A stretch of 64,000 bases of DNA from Cupriavidus campinensis (GTDB lineage: Bacteria > Pseudomonadota > Gammaproteobacteria > Burkholderiales > Burkholderiaceae). Where the stretch lies: the NCBI RefSeq assembly GCF_905397395.1, contig NZ_CAJPVH010000029.1, forward strand, positions 1 through 64,000, written 5' to 3'. The notes beneath the pieces were generated by a model. It was not told the DNA's origin. It was given only the letters and a program-made list of their open reading frames with translations, and did not search any database. This document shows, in pieces, positions 38,563-47,807 of the stretch. Numbering within the stretch: position 1 is the first letter of the stretch; every line of letters begins with the position of its first letter. The translations under genes and the position numbers were made by a program.

Positions 38563-38934
38563 ATGTCAATCGTGCGAGCTGGCAGCAAGTCGGAAGCGCT
38601 TCGGCTTCTGGCCTCCGAGCAGGTGCTGGCGCTTGAGCTGGATTACGAAACCGGATGGCAGGACGCCGTCGAGTTGGGCCGGCTCGGAGAAAAGCGCGGC
38701 ATCAAAGTGCAATACCGCGGACAGGAAAGCATTGCTGTCCGCTCCCGCGAGGCCCTGATCGAAGGGCTCGCCAAACCTAAAGGCACGTTCCGGCAACGGA
38801 ATCTCTATTGCCAGTTCGACCTCGGCACGCTTGCCGATCATGAATTGCTGGATCTGGAAGCCAAGGCGACCCGCCTGGGCGACTACATTCTCGCCGGCCA
38901 TCTGCTGCGCGACGTGGACGGCGTGTGGCCGTGA
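38563..38934 (+). CDS. hypothetical protein under LexA control
   Basis: A 123-aa protein I do not recognise. It starts MSIVRAGSKSEALRLLASEQ, is charged, has no signal peptide, membrane segment or cysteine pair (one Cys in LYCQFDLG), and looks like an alpha/beta cytosolic protein with a helical C terminus (ADHELLDLEAKATRLGDYILAGHLLRDV). RBS AGAGGTG precedes the ATG. The LexA box on its promoter predicts induction by DNA damage. Alone in its transcript, followed by a strong hairpin. Confidence 0.8.
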   Translation: MSIVRAGSKSEALRLLASEQVLALELDYETGWQDAVELGRLGEKRGIKVQYRGQESIAVRSREALIEGLAKPKGTFRQRNLYCQFDLGTLADHELLDLEAKATRLGDYILAGHLLRDVDGVWP

Positions 38935-38975
38935 CGGGCAATTGACGGCCAAGCGGCCCATCGCGGCCGCACATG

Positions 38976-39006
38976 GCAAATGACGGCCTCGCGGGCCGTC
39001 ATTTGC
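38976..39006. terminator. strong hairpin between convergent genes
   Basis: GCAAATGACGGCC (38976-38988) and GGCCGTCATTTGC (38994-39006) make a perfect 13-bp stem with a TCGCG loop. No T tract follows on either strand. It sits between the LexA-controlled gene and the convergent hypothetical gene. Confidence 0.5.
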
Positions 39007-39036
39007 ATTGAATCGACGTGGAAACCTGGCGGGACG

Positions 39037-39615
39037 CTACTGCCAGACGCGCGTCGCCCCAGCCCAGCGCGCGGCTGCGGAGGCGTGCATCACGGTGTGA
39101 TCGGCTTCGGCGCCCGATGCCAGCCCCGTCTGCGCCGTGTCGATCGAGGTCCGGCACAGCACCGCCGTGACAAGCGTCTTGATATGGCCGCGCGAGCCAC
39201 CGGCCAGGGCGGCGAGGTGCGCGTGCCCGTCGAGCACGATCAGGCCGTCTCCGGCCTGCGGACGCAGCTCCAGTGCGTAGAGATGATCACATTCGCATTG
39301 CATGCGGCCACCCGATACCGCCACCACGATGGCATTCGGCAGCGCCAGTCCGCTCTCGCGCACGGTATCGCGCAGGCGGTCCAGATGCGCCTGCGCGCGG
39401 TAGTCACGTGCCGAGTGCGCGGGCGCGGGACCGTTGCTCAAGGCCATGAGGTCGTCGGGCGACACCATCAGCGTGTACGCCTGCAATGCGGTGCGGTAGG
39501 TAGCCACCACGGCGCGCAGCCGGTGCACATCGGCCGATTGGGTGGCCGCCACTGACGCCGCAGCCGTTACGGACACTCCCGGTGCCATCGGCACCGTTGC
39601 CTGGAACTTGCTCAT
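39037..39615 (-). CDS. hypothetical protein with DGQHR-like segment
   Basis: A 192-aa protein without clear family. The segment AHLDRLRDTVRESGLALPNAIVVAVSGG, followed about 30 residues later by GLIVLDGHAHLAALAG, resembles the DGQHR-domain layout ('...LPNxIVLAI ... IDGQHRLAAL'), but the signature reads D-G-H-A-H, so catalytic or binding function may be lost. DGQHR proteins (DndB-like) are normally longer. N-terminal 30 residues are low complexity (Ala/Thr/Val). ATG with GGAGG just upstream. Real gene likely; function unknown. Confidence 0.68.
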   Translation of the reverse strand: MSKFQATVPMAPGVSVTAAASVAATQSADVHRLRAVVATYRTALQAYTLMVSPDDLMALSNGPAPAHSARDYRAQAHLDRLRDTVRESGLALPNAIVVAVSGGRMQCECDHLYALELRPQAGDGLIVLDGHAHLAALAGGSRGHIKTLVTAVLCRTSIDTAQTGLASGAEADHTVMHASAAARWAGATRVWQ

Positions 39616-39693
39616 CCTGCCTCCCCCTGCTTGTCGTCGCGCGCTTCTGTCGCGGGTTGCATGGCACCCGGCCCGGAGGCCGGGCGCTGGCCA

Positions 39694-40851
39694 TCAGTCG
39701 CGCAGCAGTTGCTTGGCGATGATCAGCTGCTGGATCTGCGTGGTGCCTTCGTACAGGCGCAGCAGGCGCACGTCGCGGTAGAAACGTTCGGCCTTGTATT
39801 CGGCAATGTAGCCGGCGCCGCCGTGGATCTGCACGGCGCGGTCCGCCACGCGACCCACCATTTCGGTACAGAACATCTTCGTGCACGAAGCCAGCATGCT
39901 GACCTCGGGGTCGCTCTTGCCGGCAGGCTTGGCGTCGTAGCGCTGCGCGCAGTCGCGCACCATCGACAGGCCCGCGTACAGCTCGGCCTGGCTGTCGGCC
40001 AGCATGCCCTGAATCAGCTGGAAGTCGCCGATGGGCTTGCCGAACTGCTTGCGCTCCTTCGCATAGGCCACGGCGTCGGTAATCAGCCGGTGCGCCATGC
40101 CGCAGGCCAGCGCGGAGATATGCAGGCGGCCACGGTCGAGCACCTTCATCGCGGTCTTGAAGCCCACGCCCGGTACGCCGCCGATGATGTTGGCCGCGGG
40201 CACGCGCACGTTTTCCAGCACCACGTCGCAGGTCTTGGTGCCGCGCTGACCCATCTTCTTGTCCGGCTTGCCGAGCGAGATCCCCGGCGTATCGGCGGGC
40301 ACGATGAACGACGAGATGCCCGACGCGCCCGGGCCGCCGGTGCGCGCCATCAGCGTGAAGGCGCCGGCACGCGGCGCGTTGGTGATGAAGCGCTTGGTGC
40401 CGTTGATGACGTAGTGGTCGCCATCCAGCTCGGCGCGCGTTTGCAGCGAGGCGGCGTCGGAGCCGGCGTTCGGCTCGGTCAGCGCGAACGAGATGATCAG
40501 CTCGCCGCTGGCGATCTTCGGCAGGTATTCCTGCTTCTGCGCCTCGGTGCCGTCCATCAGGATGCCCTGCGAGCCGATGCCAACGTTGGTGCCGAACACC
40601 GAGCGGAACGCAAACGCCGTATGGCCGAGGTCATAGACCACATCGCATTCCTGCGACATCGCCAGGCCAATACCACCGTAGTTCTCGGGAATGGAGATGC
40701 CGAACAGGCCCATCTCCTTCATGTCGGAGACGATCTCGGCTGGCACTTCGTCCAGTTCTTCCAGCGTGTCTTCCGCCGGCTTCAGCCGTTCGTCGATAAA
40801 ACGCTGCACCGAGGCGCGCAGCAGGGAAAACGATTCGGCGTCGAGGGCCAT
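39694..40851 (-). CDS. acyl-CoA dehydrogenase
   Basis: A 385-aa FAD enzyme. Signatures: FALTEPNAGSDAASLQTRA (about 122-140), ISGxxYVINGTK-like segment HYVINGTKRFITNA, ERKQFGKPIGDFQLIQGMLAD, and the C-terminal VQIHGGAGYIAEYKAERFYRDVRLLRLYEGTTQIQQ, where the catalytic base is the Glu of LYEGT. It oxidises a short- or branched-chain acyl-CoA; exact substrate is unclear. Start at the ATG of MALDAESFSLLRAS. Divergent from the MHS permease gene. Confidence 0.95.
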   Translation of the reverse strand: MALDAESFSLLRASVQRFIDERLKPAEDTLEELDEVPAEIVSDMKEMGLFGISIPENYGGIGLAMSQECDVVYDLGHTAFAFRSVFGTNVGIGSQGILMDGTEAQKQEYLPKIASGELIISFALTEPNAGSDAASLQTRAELDGDHYVINGTKRFITNAPRAGAFTLMARTGGPGASGISSFIVPADTPGISLGKPDKKMGQRGTKTCDVVLENVRVPAANIIGGVPGVGFKTAMKVLDRGRLHISALACGMAHRLITDAVAYAKERKQFGKPIGDFQLIQGMLADSQAELYAGLSMVRDCAQRYDAKPAGKSDPEVSMLASCTKMFCTEMVGRVADRAVQIHGGAGYIAEYKAERFYRDVRLLRLYEGTTQIQQLIIAKQLLRD

Positions 40852-41266
40852 GGCAAATCTCCGGGTCAATCCAGTACAGACAGTACCAACACAATGGGCG
40901 TCAATGGTACGCCGCCTGACCGATTTGACAATCCACGCGGGCTTGTACAGAAGGGATAAAACAATTTGACAATGAGTGGCCGCCATGCCGGCCATTTGAT
41001 GCCACGCCTAGTGCGGCATGCAGAACAAACAATCCACCCTGCAGAACAATCGGCCGGAAACCCAATGCCGGCAAGTGGTGACGCATTCACCACGTGACTT
41101 ATTCGCCGCTATCGACTGGGCAACCTCTGCGCGTTCGGAGTACGCTTGCCGGGCACAACCCACGGGTGGGTCCCGCGCGTCTGGCCCCCGCTTGCCAGCC
41201 TGCCGCCCGGCTCCGCCCGCGCCCCGTTCCCAGCGGCGCCCCTCGCCGCCAAGAAAGAGAAGGTCC
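40852..41266. promoter_or_regulatory. 415-bp divergent control region with two direct-repeat pairs
   Basis: No gene is supported here. ATTTGACAAT occurs at 40923-40932 and 40964-40973 (41 bp apart), and TGCAGAACAA at 41019-41028 and 41040-41049 (21 bp apart). Both spacings are close to whole helical turns. The TTGACA cores could also be -35 elements for the rightward permease transcript. A purine-rich AAAGAGAAGG precedes the permease ATG as RBS. Confidence 0.4.
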
Positions 41267-42580
41267 ATGACTCAAATCGCCTCAACCGCCGATACCTCCA
41301 CGGCACCCTCCCCAGAGGAGACCAGGAAACGCGTCTTCGCGATTGTTGCCGCTTCGTCCGGCAACCTCGTCGAATGGTTCGATTTCTATATCTACGCGTT
41401 CTGCGCCATCTATTTCGCGCCGTCGTTCTTCCCGAAAGCCGACCCGACCGCCCAGTTGCTGAACACTGCGGGCGTGTTTGCCGCCGGCTTCCTGATGCGA
41501 CCGATCGGCGGCTGGCTGTTCGGCCGCATCGCGGACCGCAACGGGCGCAAGAACTCGATGCTGATCTCGGTGGTGATGATGTGCTTCGGCTCGCTGCTGA
41601 TTGCCTGCCTGCCGACCTACGCCACCATCGGCACCCTCGCCCCGGCGCTGCTGCTGCTGGCGCGACTGCTGCAAGGCCTGTCCGTAGGTGGCGAATACGG
41701 CACAACTGCCACCTATATGAGTGAAGTGGCGCTCAAGGGCCGGCGTGGATTCTTCTCGTCTTTCCAATACGTGACGCTGATCGGCGGCCAGTTGCTGGCG
41801 GTGCTGGTGGTGGTGGTGCTTCAGCAATTGCTCGACGAGGCCGAACTCCGGGCCTGGGGCTGGCGCATTCCGTTCGTGATTGGCGCGATTACCGCCGTGG
41901 TGGCGCTGCTGCTGCGCCGCACGCTGCACGAGACCTCGTCGGCGCAAAGCCGCAACAGCAAGGAAGCCGGCAGCGTGGCGGAACTGTTCCGCAACCACAA
42001 GGCGGCGTTCTTCACCGTGCTGGGCTATACCGCCGGCGGTTCGCTGATTTTCTATACGTTCACCACGTATATGCAGAAGTACCTGGTCAACTCGGCCGGC
42101 ATGTCGATCAAGACCGCCAGCTATGTCATGACGGGCTGCCTGTTCCTGTACATGTGCATGCAGCCGATCTTCGGCGCCTTGTCTGACCGCATCGGCCGCC
42201 GCAACAACATGCTGATGTTCGGCGCGCTGGGCGCGCTGGCCACGGTGCCGATCCTGACCGCGCTGCGCACCGTGTCGAGCCCGGAACTCGCTCTTGTACT
42301 GATCTCCGTGGCGCTGGCGATCGTCAGTTTCTACACCTCGATCAGCGGCATTGTGAAGGCCGAAATGTTCCCGCCCGAAGTGCGCGCGCTGGGCGTGGGC
42401 CTGGCCTACGCCGTGGCCAACGCCATCTTCGGCGGCTCGGCCGAGTATGTGGCGCTGGGCCTGAAGTCGATGGGCCATGAGACCACGTTCTACTGGTACG
42501 TCACGGGCATGATGGTGCTGGCGTTCTTCGTCAGCCTGCGCCTGCCGCGCCAGGCCAAGTACCTGCATCACGAGCACTGA
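41267..42580 (+). CDS. MHS-family MFS transporter (alpha-ketoglutarate permease-like)
   Basis: A 437-aa inner-membrane symporter with 12 expected helices. Metabolite:H+ symporter signatures are clear: [28 protein letters not shown] (about 29-56), [17 protein letters not shown] (GxLxDRxGRK loop 2-3) and [20 protein letters not shown]. KgtP and related dicarboxylate permeases share these. It probably imports an organic acid; no binding protein is required. Ends with a good terminator before a LysR gene. Confidence 0.94.
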   Translation: MTQIASTADTSTAPSPEETRKRVFAIVAASSGNLVEWFDFYIYAFCAIYFAPSFFPKADPTAQLLNTAGVFAAGFLMRPIGGWLFGRIADRNGRKNSMLISVVMMCFGSLLIACLPTYATIGTLAPALLLLARLLQGLSVGGEYGTTATYMSEVALKGRRGFFSSFQYVTLIGGQLLAVLVVVVLQQLLDEAELRAWGWRIPFVIGAITAVVALLLRRTLHETSSAQSRNSKEAGSVAELFRNHKAAFFTVLGYTAGGSLIFYTFTTYMQKYLVNSAGMSIKTASYVMTGCLFLYMCMQPIFGALSDRIGRRNNMLMFGALGALATVPILTALRTVSSPELALVLISVALAIVSFYTSISGIVKAEMFPPEVRALGVGLAYAVANAIFGGSAEYVALGLKSMGHETTFYWYVTGMMVLAFFVSLRLPRQAKYLHHEH

Positions 42581-42616
42581 CCGTTTCCGCCCCTCCGGGG
42601 GTGGGCATGGCAAACT

Positions 42617-42639
42617 AAGGGGCCTCCGGGCCCCTTTTT
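42617..42639 (+). terminator. intrinsic terminator
   Basis: AAGGGGCC (42617-42624) pairs with GGCCCCTT (42629-42636) and runs into TTTTT, 37 bp after the permease stop codon. Confidence 0.88.
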
Positions 42640-42687
42640 CATTGGCGGGGCTTCGGGCCTCCTTCTCATCTCCGCCACCCCGCCGCC

Positions 42688-43626
42688 ATGGATCTCAACG
42701 CCTTGCGCCTGTTCGTCGACATCGTCGATGCCGGCAACCTCAGCGCCGCCGCGCGCAAGCTCAAGATGACGCGCGCCAACGTCAGCTACCACCTGAAGGC
42801 GCTCGAAGAGGAGCTCGGCGTGCAACTGCTGCGGCGCACCACGCGGCACGTGGAACCCACGCCCGTGGGCGCCGGCCTGTACGAGCACGGGCGCAATATC
42901 CTGGGCGAGGTGGCCGCCGCCAACGCACTCATCAGCAGCATGGGCAAGAGCCTGCAGGGCCATGTGCGGCTGTCGGTGCCCACTGGCCTGGGCCACAGCC
43001 TGCTGTCACCGCTGCTGGTGCAGTTCAAGCAACGTTACCCGGACATCACGCTCGACGTGGTGTTCGACAACCGCATCCACAACCTTGTGTCCGAAGACGT
43101 GGAAGTGGCGCTGCGGATCATTTCCACGCCGCCAGACTCCGTGGTGGCCACCGAGATCGGCGAGGTGAACTGGGTGGTGTGCGCCGCGCCGTCCTACCTG
43201 GCGGGCCGCGCGGCGCCGGCGACACTGGGCGACCTGACCGCGCACGCCATCGTGTGCGCCTCCCCGATCGGCCAGAAACTCAAGGCCTCCGGCACGCGCG
43301 GCGAGGACAGCGCCCGGGAGCAGGTGGTGCTCGCCCCGACACTAAGTTCCGAGAACTTCGCGTTTCTCAAGGACGCCGTGGTCGGCGGGCTCGGTATTGG
43401 CATTTTTCCGATGTACGCCATCGGTGACGAACTGTCGCAGGGCACCCTCGTGCCGCTGCTGGACGGGTACCGCATCAGCGTCTTCGGCAGCAAGCTGTAC
43501 CTGCTGACCATGCCGAACCGCTACCAGACCATGGCCACGCGCTACCTGCTGACCTTCCTGAAGACCGAACTCCAGGCGATCTGGCCCCGCATGCGCGACG
43601 CCAGAGCCTATATTGAAAAGACCTAG
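42688..43626 (+). CDS. LysR family transcriptional regulator
   Basis: A 312-aa LysR regulator. Winged helix: MDLNALRLFVDIVDAGNLSAAARKLKMTRANVSYHLKALEEELGVQLLRRT (about 1-52); effector domain about 90-300 with VFDNRIHNLVSEDVEVALRI, the CrgA-like subgroup. It has its own promoter after the upstream terminator. Target genes are not evident; the permease before and the deacylase-like gene after it (38 bp) are candidates. Confidence 0.93.
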   Translation: MDLNALRLFVDIVDAGNLSAAARKLKMTRANVSYHLKALEEELGVQLLRRTTRHVEPTPVGAGLYEHGRNILGEVAAANALISSMGKSLQGHVRLSVPTGLGHSLLSPLLVQFKQRYPDITLDVVFDNRIHNLVSEDVEVALRIISTPPDSVVATEIGEVNWVVCAAPSYLAGRAAPATLGDLTAHAIVCASPIGQKLKASGTRGEDSAREQVVLAPTLSSENFAFLKDAVVGGLGIGIFPMYAIGDELSQGTLVPLLDGYRISVFGSKLYLLTMPNRYQTMATRYLLTFLKTELQAIWPRMRDARAYIEKT

Positions 43627-43663
43627 AACAACCGGCGCGTGCTGGCGCAGGAGGCAGGCAATC

Positions 43664-44137
43664 ATGGCAATCGCAAACACCCTGGCTGGCCGGCTCAGCC
43701 GCATGAACAGCCAGTTCGAAATCATCCGTCACCCCTACAGCCTGAGCAGCATGGCCACTGCGCAGGCCGCCCATGTACCCGGCAACCGACTGGCCAAAAC
43801 CGTCCTGCTCGAGGATCAGGCCGGCTATGTGGCCGCCGTGATTCCTTCGAACCACCATCTCCGCCTTTCGGAAATCTGCGAGCAAACCGGCCGCGACCTG
43901 GTACTGGCCCACGAAGACGAGATCCGCGAGGTTTTCAAGGATTGTGACCTCGGCGCCATCCCGCCGGTGGCCATGTCCTACGGCATGCCGACCTATGTGG
44001 ACGAATGCCTGATGGAAGAACCCGAAATCTGGTTCGAAGCGGGCGACCACGAGGAACTGGTGCACATGCAGCGCGACCAGTTCATGGCGCTGATGTCGGA
44101 TGCACAACGGGGCAGGTTCTCGCATCGGATGATGTGA
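43664..44137 (+). CDS. YbaK/EbsC family aminoacyl-tRNA deacylase-like protein
   Basis: A 157-aa protein resembling the YbaK/ProX trans-editing fold: FEIIRHPYSLSSMATAQAAHVPGNRLAKTVLLEDQAGYVAAVIPSNHHLRLSEI, with the expected lysine in LAKTVLL (about residue 46). Family enzymes hydrolyse mischarged tRNAs. The C terminus (PTYVDECLMEEPEIWFEAGDHEELVHM) matches stand-alone family members. RBS AGGAGG lies upstream of ATG 43664. Probably co-transcribed with the LysR gene. Confidence 0.88.
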   Translation: MAIANTLAGRLSRMNSQFEIIRHPYSLSSMATAQAAHVPGNRLAKTVLLEDQAGYVAAVIPSNHHLRLSEICEQTGRDLVLAHEDEIREVFKDCDLGAIPPVAMSYGMPTYVDECLMEEPEIWFEAGDHEELVHMQRDQFMALMSDAQRGRFSHRMM

Positions 44138-44374
44138 GGGGGTTGGGAACCGGCGTAGCCGCAGGGGGTCGCGCCGGGTCCTGTTCCTCCGGCGTCAGGG
44201 AACCCGAATTTGCCAGTTGCAGCCGGCCGGAAATCTCCCCCCCCAGATTCACCGGGAATGGCGCGAACACCGCGCGCATCCGCGAGTGGATATAGGACTG
44301 GATGACCTCGACAAGCCGGCACCACAATCGCCCTTCTCCGAAAATCTGTATCGAATGTGCTCAGCGCCGCCAGC
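44138..44374. other. intergenic region between convergent genes
   Basis: No gene, terminator with T tract or RNA could be supported between the deacylase-like gene and eutC. Confidence 0.3.
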
Positions 44375-45139
44375 TTACGGCGCCGGGAGCAATTCGCCCC
44401 CCTCACTGTCATCCTTCAACTCCACCCCCGACCGCCCCAGCGCCACCGCCCCACGCATCAAAAACACCAGCCGGTCTGCCGCTGTTTCGTACAGCAGCCC
44501 TTCCGGTCTCACGTTGGAGATGCAGTTCCGCTGCGCATCGGTCCGCCCGGGCTTCGGGTCGTAGGTCAGATAAATCCCAAGGCTGTCCGGCGAGCTGAGG
44601 CCGGGCCGTTCGCCGATCAGCATCACGATCTGGCGGGCGCCTAGGAGATCTCCGATTTCGTCGCCGAGGGCCACGCGGGACTGGCGGGCCACCACGACCG
44701 GGCCGATGTGCCAGTCGGCCAGCCGGGCCAGCACGGCGCGCAGCAGTGGCACGGCGTGGCGTTGGGCGGCCAGCGCGGAGAGGCCGTCGGCGATCACGAA
44801 CACGGCGTCAGGGGTCTGGGCGGGCCGCGCGCGGGCCAGCGCTTCGTGGCTTTCGGCGTCCAGCCGGCCCCCGAGGTCGGGGCGGCGCAGATACTGGTCG
44901 CGGTCCGGCGCGGCGCTGTGCACGTGCCGTGCGGCTAGTCCGGCTTCCTGCAAGGCGATGTCGATGGCCGTGACGTCGAGCGGCAGGTGCACCGCGTCGC
45001 GCGCCTGCGCGTGAGCGAGGCCGAAGGCGAGCACGTCCCCTGTCTTCTGCGCATGGCCGGCACGGCCCAGCGCCACGCGCGCCCGCGTGTACTGGCGCAG
45101 CTGGGTCCAGGGGTCAATGTCGGCGGGCGGCTTCGGCAT
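44375..45139 (-). CDS. eutC: ethanolamine ammonia-lyase small subunit
   Basis: A 254-aa subunit of the adenosylcobalamin-dependent enzyme that splits ethanolamine into acetaldehyde and ammonia. Family motifs: RARVALGRAGHAQKTGDVLAFGLAHAQARDAVHLPLD (about 24-60), RDQYLRRPDLGGRLD and IGERPGLSSPDSLGIYLTYDPKPGRTDAQRNCISN. ATG 45139 is used because GGAG lies 6 bp upstream; ATG 45151 is possible. It follows eutB by 18 bp. Confidence 0.96.
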   Translation of the reverse strand: MPKPPADIDPWTQLRQYTRARVALGRAGHAQKTGDVLAFGLAHAQARDAVHLPLDVTAIDIALQEAGLAARHVHSAAPDRDQYLRRPDLGGRLDAESHEALARARPAQTPDAVFVIADGLSALAAQRHAVPLLRAVLARLADWHIGPVVVARQSRVALGDEIGDLLGARQIVMLIGERPGLSSPDSLGIYLTYDPKPGRTDAQRNCISNVRPEGLLYETAADRLVFLMRGAVALGRSGVELKDDSEGGELLPAP

Positions 45140-45157
45140 GATCGGCTCCAATTTAGG

Positions 45158-46540
45158 CTACAGCGTGCGCGCCAGATCCAGCAACGGCGCGCGCGCGGCC
45201 GGCTCCAGCACGCGGCCGGCATCGTCGAGGATGCCCATCCGTTGCAGCCATGCCTCGAACTCGGGGGCAGGGCGCAGGCCGAGCACCTCGCGCAGGTACA
45301 GCGCATCGTGGAACGACGTGCTCTGGTAATTGAGCATGATGTCGTCCGCGCCCGGCACGCCCATGATGAAGTTGATGCCAGCCACGCCAAACAGCGTCAG
45401 CAGCGTGTCCATGTCGTCCTGGTCGGCCTCGGCGTGGTTGGTGTAGCAGACGTCGCAACCCATCGGCACGCCCAGCAGTTTTCCGCAAAAATGGTCCTCC
45501 AGCCCGGCGCGGATGATCTGCTTGCCGTCGTACAGATACTCGGGGCCGATAAAGCCGACCACGGTGTTCACCAGCAGCGGCTCGAACGCGCGCGCCACGG
45601 CGTAGGCGCGCGCCTCCATGGTCTGCTGGTCCACGCCATGGTGTGCGTTGGCGGACAGCGCGCTGCCCTGGCCGGTCTCGAAGTACATCACGTTGTTACC
45701 CACGGTGCCGCGCTGCAGCGCCAGCGCCGCCTGGCGGGCTTCGTCGAGCAGGGCCAGCGAGATGCCGAATGCCTCGTTGGCGCGCTGGCTGCCGGCCACC
45801 GACTGGAACACGAGGTCCACCGGCGCGCCCAGTTCCATCGCCCGCAGTGTATTGGTCACGTGGGTCAGCACGCAGGACTGGGTCGGCACGTCGTAGCGCG
45901 TGCGGGCGTCGTCGATCAGCCGCAGCAGCTTGACGATGGCGGCGAGGTTGTCGCCAGCCGGGTTCACGCCGATGGTGGCGTCGCCGCAGCCGTAGAGCAG
46001 GCCATCGATGATGGAGGCGGCGATGCCGCGCGGGTCGTCGGTCGGATGATTGGGCTGCAGGCGCACGGCCAGCCTGCCTGGCAGGCCGATGGTGCTGCGC
46101 AGCCGCGTGACCACGCGGCACTTGCGCGCTACGGCGATCAGGTCCTGGTTGCGCATGAGCTTGCTGACCGCCGCCGCCATCTCGGGCGTGATGCCCGGCG
46201 CCACGCGGCGCAGCGTGGCCTCGTCGGTCTCGTGGCGCAGCAGCCAGTCCCGGAAGCCGCCCACGGTCAGGGCGCCGATCTCCGCGAAGGCGGCGGCATC
46301 GTGGCGATCGACGATCAACCGCGTGACCTCGTCGTCCTCATAAGGAATCAGCGCTTCGGAGAGGAACTGCGCCAGCGGCACGTCCGCCAGCGCCACGCGC
46401 GCGGCCATGCGCTCCTCCTCATCCCCGGCGGCGATGCCAGCCAGCGCGTCGCCCGAGCGCGCCGGGCTGGCCCGCGCCAGCAGCGTGCGCAAGTCGGCAA
46501 AGACATGCCGGCGCGTGCCGACGGTGTGGGTGAAGGGCAT
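45158..46540 (-). CDS. eutB: ethanolamine ammonia-lyase large subunit
   Basis: A 460-aa TIM-barrel subunit carrying the active site. Conserved parts include RSTIGLPGRLAVRLQPNHPTDDPRGIAASIIDGLLYGCGDATIGVNPAGDN, GNNVMYFETGQGSALSANAHHGVDQQTMEARAYAVAR and GVPMGCDVCYTNHAEADQDDMD. With eutC it forms the complete enzyme. No microcompartment shell genes, reactivating factor eutA, transporter or regulator lies next to it, so acetaldehyde must be handled by enzymes coded elsewhere. Start taken at the ATG of MPFTHTVG. Confidence 0.97.
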   Translation of the reverse strand: MPFTHTVGTRRHVFADLRTLLARASPARSGDALAGIAAGDEEERMAARVALADVPLAQFLSEALIPYEDDEVTRLIVDRHDAAAFAEIGALTVGGFRDWLLRHETDEATLRRVAPGITPEMAAAVSKLMRNQDLIAVARKCRVVTRLRSTIGLPGRLAVRLQPNHPTDDPRGIAASIIDGLLYGCGDATIGVNPAGDNLAAIVKLLRLIDDARTRYDVPTQSCVLTHVTNTLRAMELGAPVDLVFQSVAGSQRANEAFGISLALLDEARQAALALQRGTVGNNVMYFETGQGSALSANAHHGVDQQTMEARAYAVARAFEPLLVNTVVGFIGPEYLYDGKQIIRAGLEDHFCGKLLGVPMGCDVCYTNHAEADQDDMDTLLTLFGVAGINFIMGVPGADDIMLNYQSTSFHDALYLREVLGLRPAPEFEAWLQRMGILDDAGRVLEPAARAPLLDLARTL

Positions 46541-46699
46541 GGCGTCAGATCTCCGGGAGGAAAGCGTGCGCAACGTGACATCAATATACGCGAGCTGGCA
46601 CGCAAGTTTCACGCCCGATGTGACTTGCTATTGGCGCGCCGCGCGCCGACAATCGATGCGCCCAACCCCTCAACCCAACGCAAACGCGACAGCCGAGAC

Positions 46700-47791
46700 A
46701 TGCCGCAGGTGGAACAAGACCGCACGCCAGGCCGCCCCCAGACCGGAGACGGCACGCCCAACCCCGATCCGCTCCACCCCGCCCGGCGCCTGACGCCGGC
46801 CAGCTGGTTCAGTGTCACGGCGGCGTCATATGCGCTGACCGGCGGCGCGCTGCTGCTGGTGATGCAAGCCAACCTCGTTGCGGCACTGCTGTCCGGGCTG
46901 CTGCTGTATTCACTGGTCGAAGTGCTCGCCCCGCGCCTCACGCGCCATTCCCGGCGGGACGCGCTGGCGGTGCTGATCCTCTCCGCCATCATCCTCTTCG
47001 CCCTGAGCGGCGGCATCTGGGCGCTCGTGCGCTTTGTCAGCGGCGATGGCAATACGCTCGAACGGCTGATGGATCACGCCGCCGACATCCTCGACCGCTC
47101 GCGCAACCAGTTGCCGGGCTGGCTCAGCGACTACCTGCCACGCGGCGTCGATGAACTCGCGTCCACGCTGATTTCCACCTTGCGCGAACATGCGCAGATG
47201 GCCCAGCGCCTCGGCGCGGACATCCTGCGCACGCTGCTCCATATCCTGATCGGCTTCGTCATCGGCGCGATGGTGGCGCTGTACCGGGCTATCTCGCGCC
47301 CCAATCGCCGTCCGTTGGCCAGCGCACTGATCGCCCGCGCGACCACGCTGCAAGTGGCGTTCTCGCAGTTCATCTTCGCTCAGATCCAGATCTCGCTGAT
47401 CAACACCATCCTGACGGCGATCTACCTGCTGGTGGTGCTGCCGCTGTTCGGCCAGCACCTGCCGCTCTCGAAGACGCTGGTGGCCATCACCTTCATTGCG
47501 GGGCTGCTGCCGGTGCTCGGCAATCTGATCTCGAACACGGCGATCTTCGTGGCGTCGCTGTCGGTGTCGCTGCCGATTGCCGTGGTGTCACTGGTCTACC
47601 TGGTGGTGATCCACAAGCTCGAATATTTCCTAAACGCGCGGATCATCGGCGCGCGTATACAGGCGGCCGCTTGGGAGCTGCTGACGGTGATGCTGGTGAT
47701 GGAGACGCTCTACGGTATACCCGGCGTGATTGCGGGGCCGATTTTCTATGCCTACGTGAAGCGCGAACTGTCCACGGCGGCGCTGGTGTAA
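46700..47791 (+). CDS. AI-2E family transporter (permease)
   Basis: A 363-aa inner-membrane protein of the AI-2 exporter/PerM superfamily. About seven helices; family signatures FAQIQISLINTILTAIYLLVVLPLFG and AGLLPVLGNLISNTAIFVASLS, and the ending LEYFLNARIIGARIQAAAWELLTVMLVME. Members export signalling molecules or act as Na+/H+ antiporters; the substrate here is unknown. ATG 46700 starts the conserved frame. Divergent from eutB (159 bp). Confidence 0.9.
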   Translation: MPQVEQDRTPGRPQTGDGTPNPDPLHPARRLTPASWFSVTAASYALTGGALLLVMQANLVAALLSGLLLYSLVEVLAPRLTRHSRRDALAVLILSAIILFALSGGIWALVRFVSGDGNTLERLMDHAADILDRSRNQLPGWLSDYLPRGVDELASTLISTLREHAQMAQRLGADILRTLLHILIGFVIGAMVALYRAISRPNRRPLASALIARATTLQVAFSQFIFAQIQISLINTILTAIYLLVVLPLFGQHLPLSKTLVAITFIAGLLPVLGNLISNTAIFVASLSVSLPIAVVSLVYLVVIHKLEYFLNARIIGARIQAAAWELLTVMLVMETLYGIPGVIAGPIFYAYVKRELSTAALV

Positions 47792-47807
47792 GCCGCTTGT
47801 TAACTCG

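Noticed and set aside
44987..46699. Upstream extension of the AI-2E transporter frame opposite eutB and eutC
   Set aside because: Antisense to two confident genes; transporter similarity begins only at ATG 46700.
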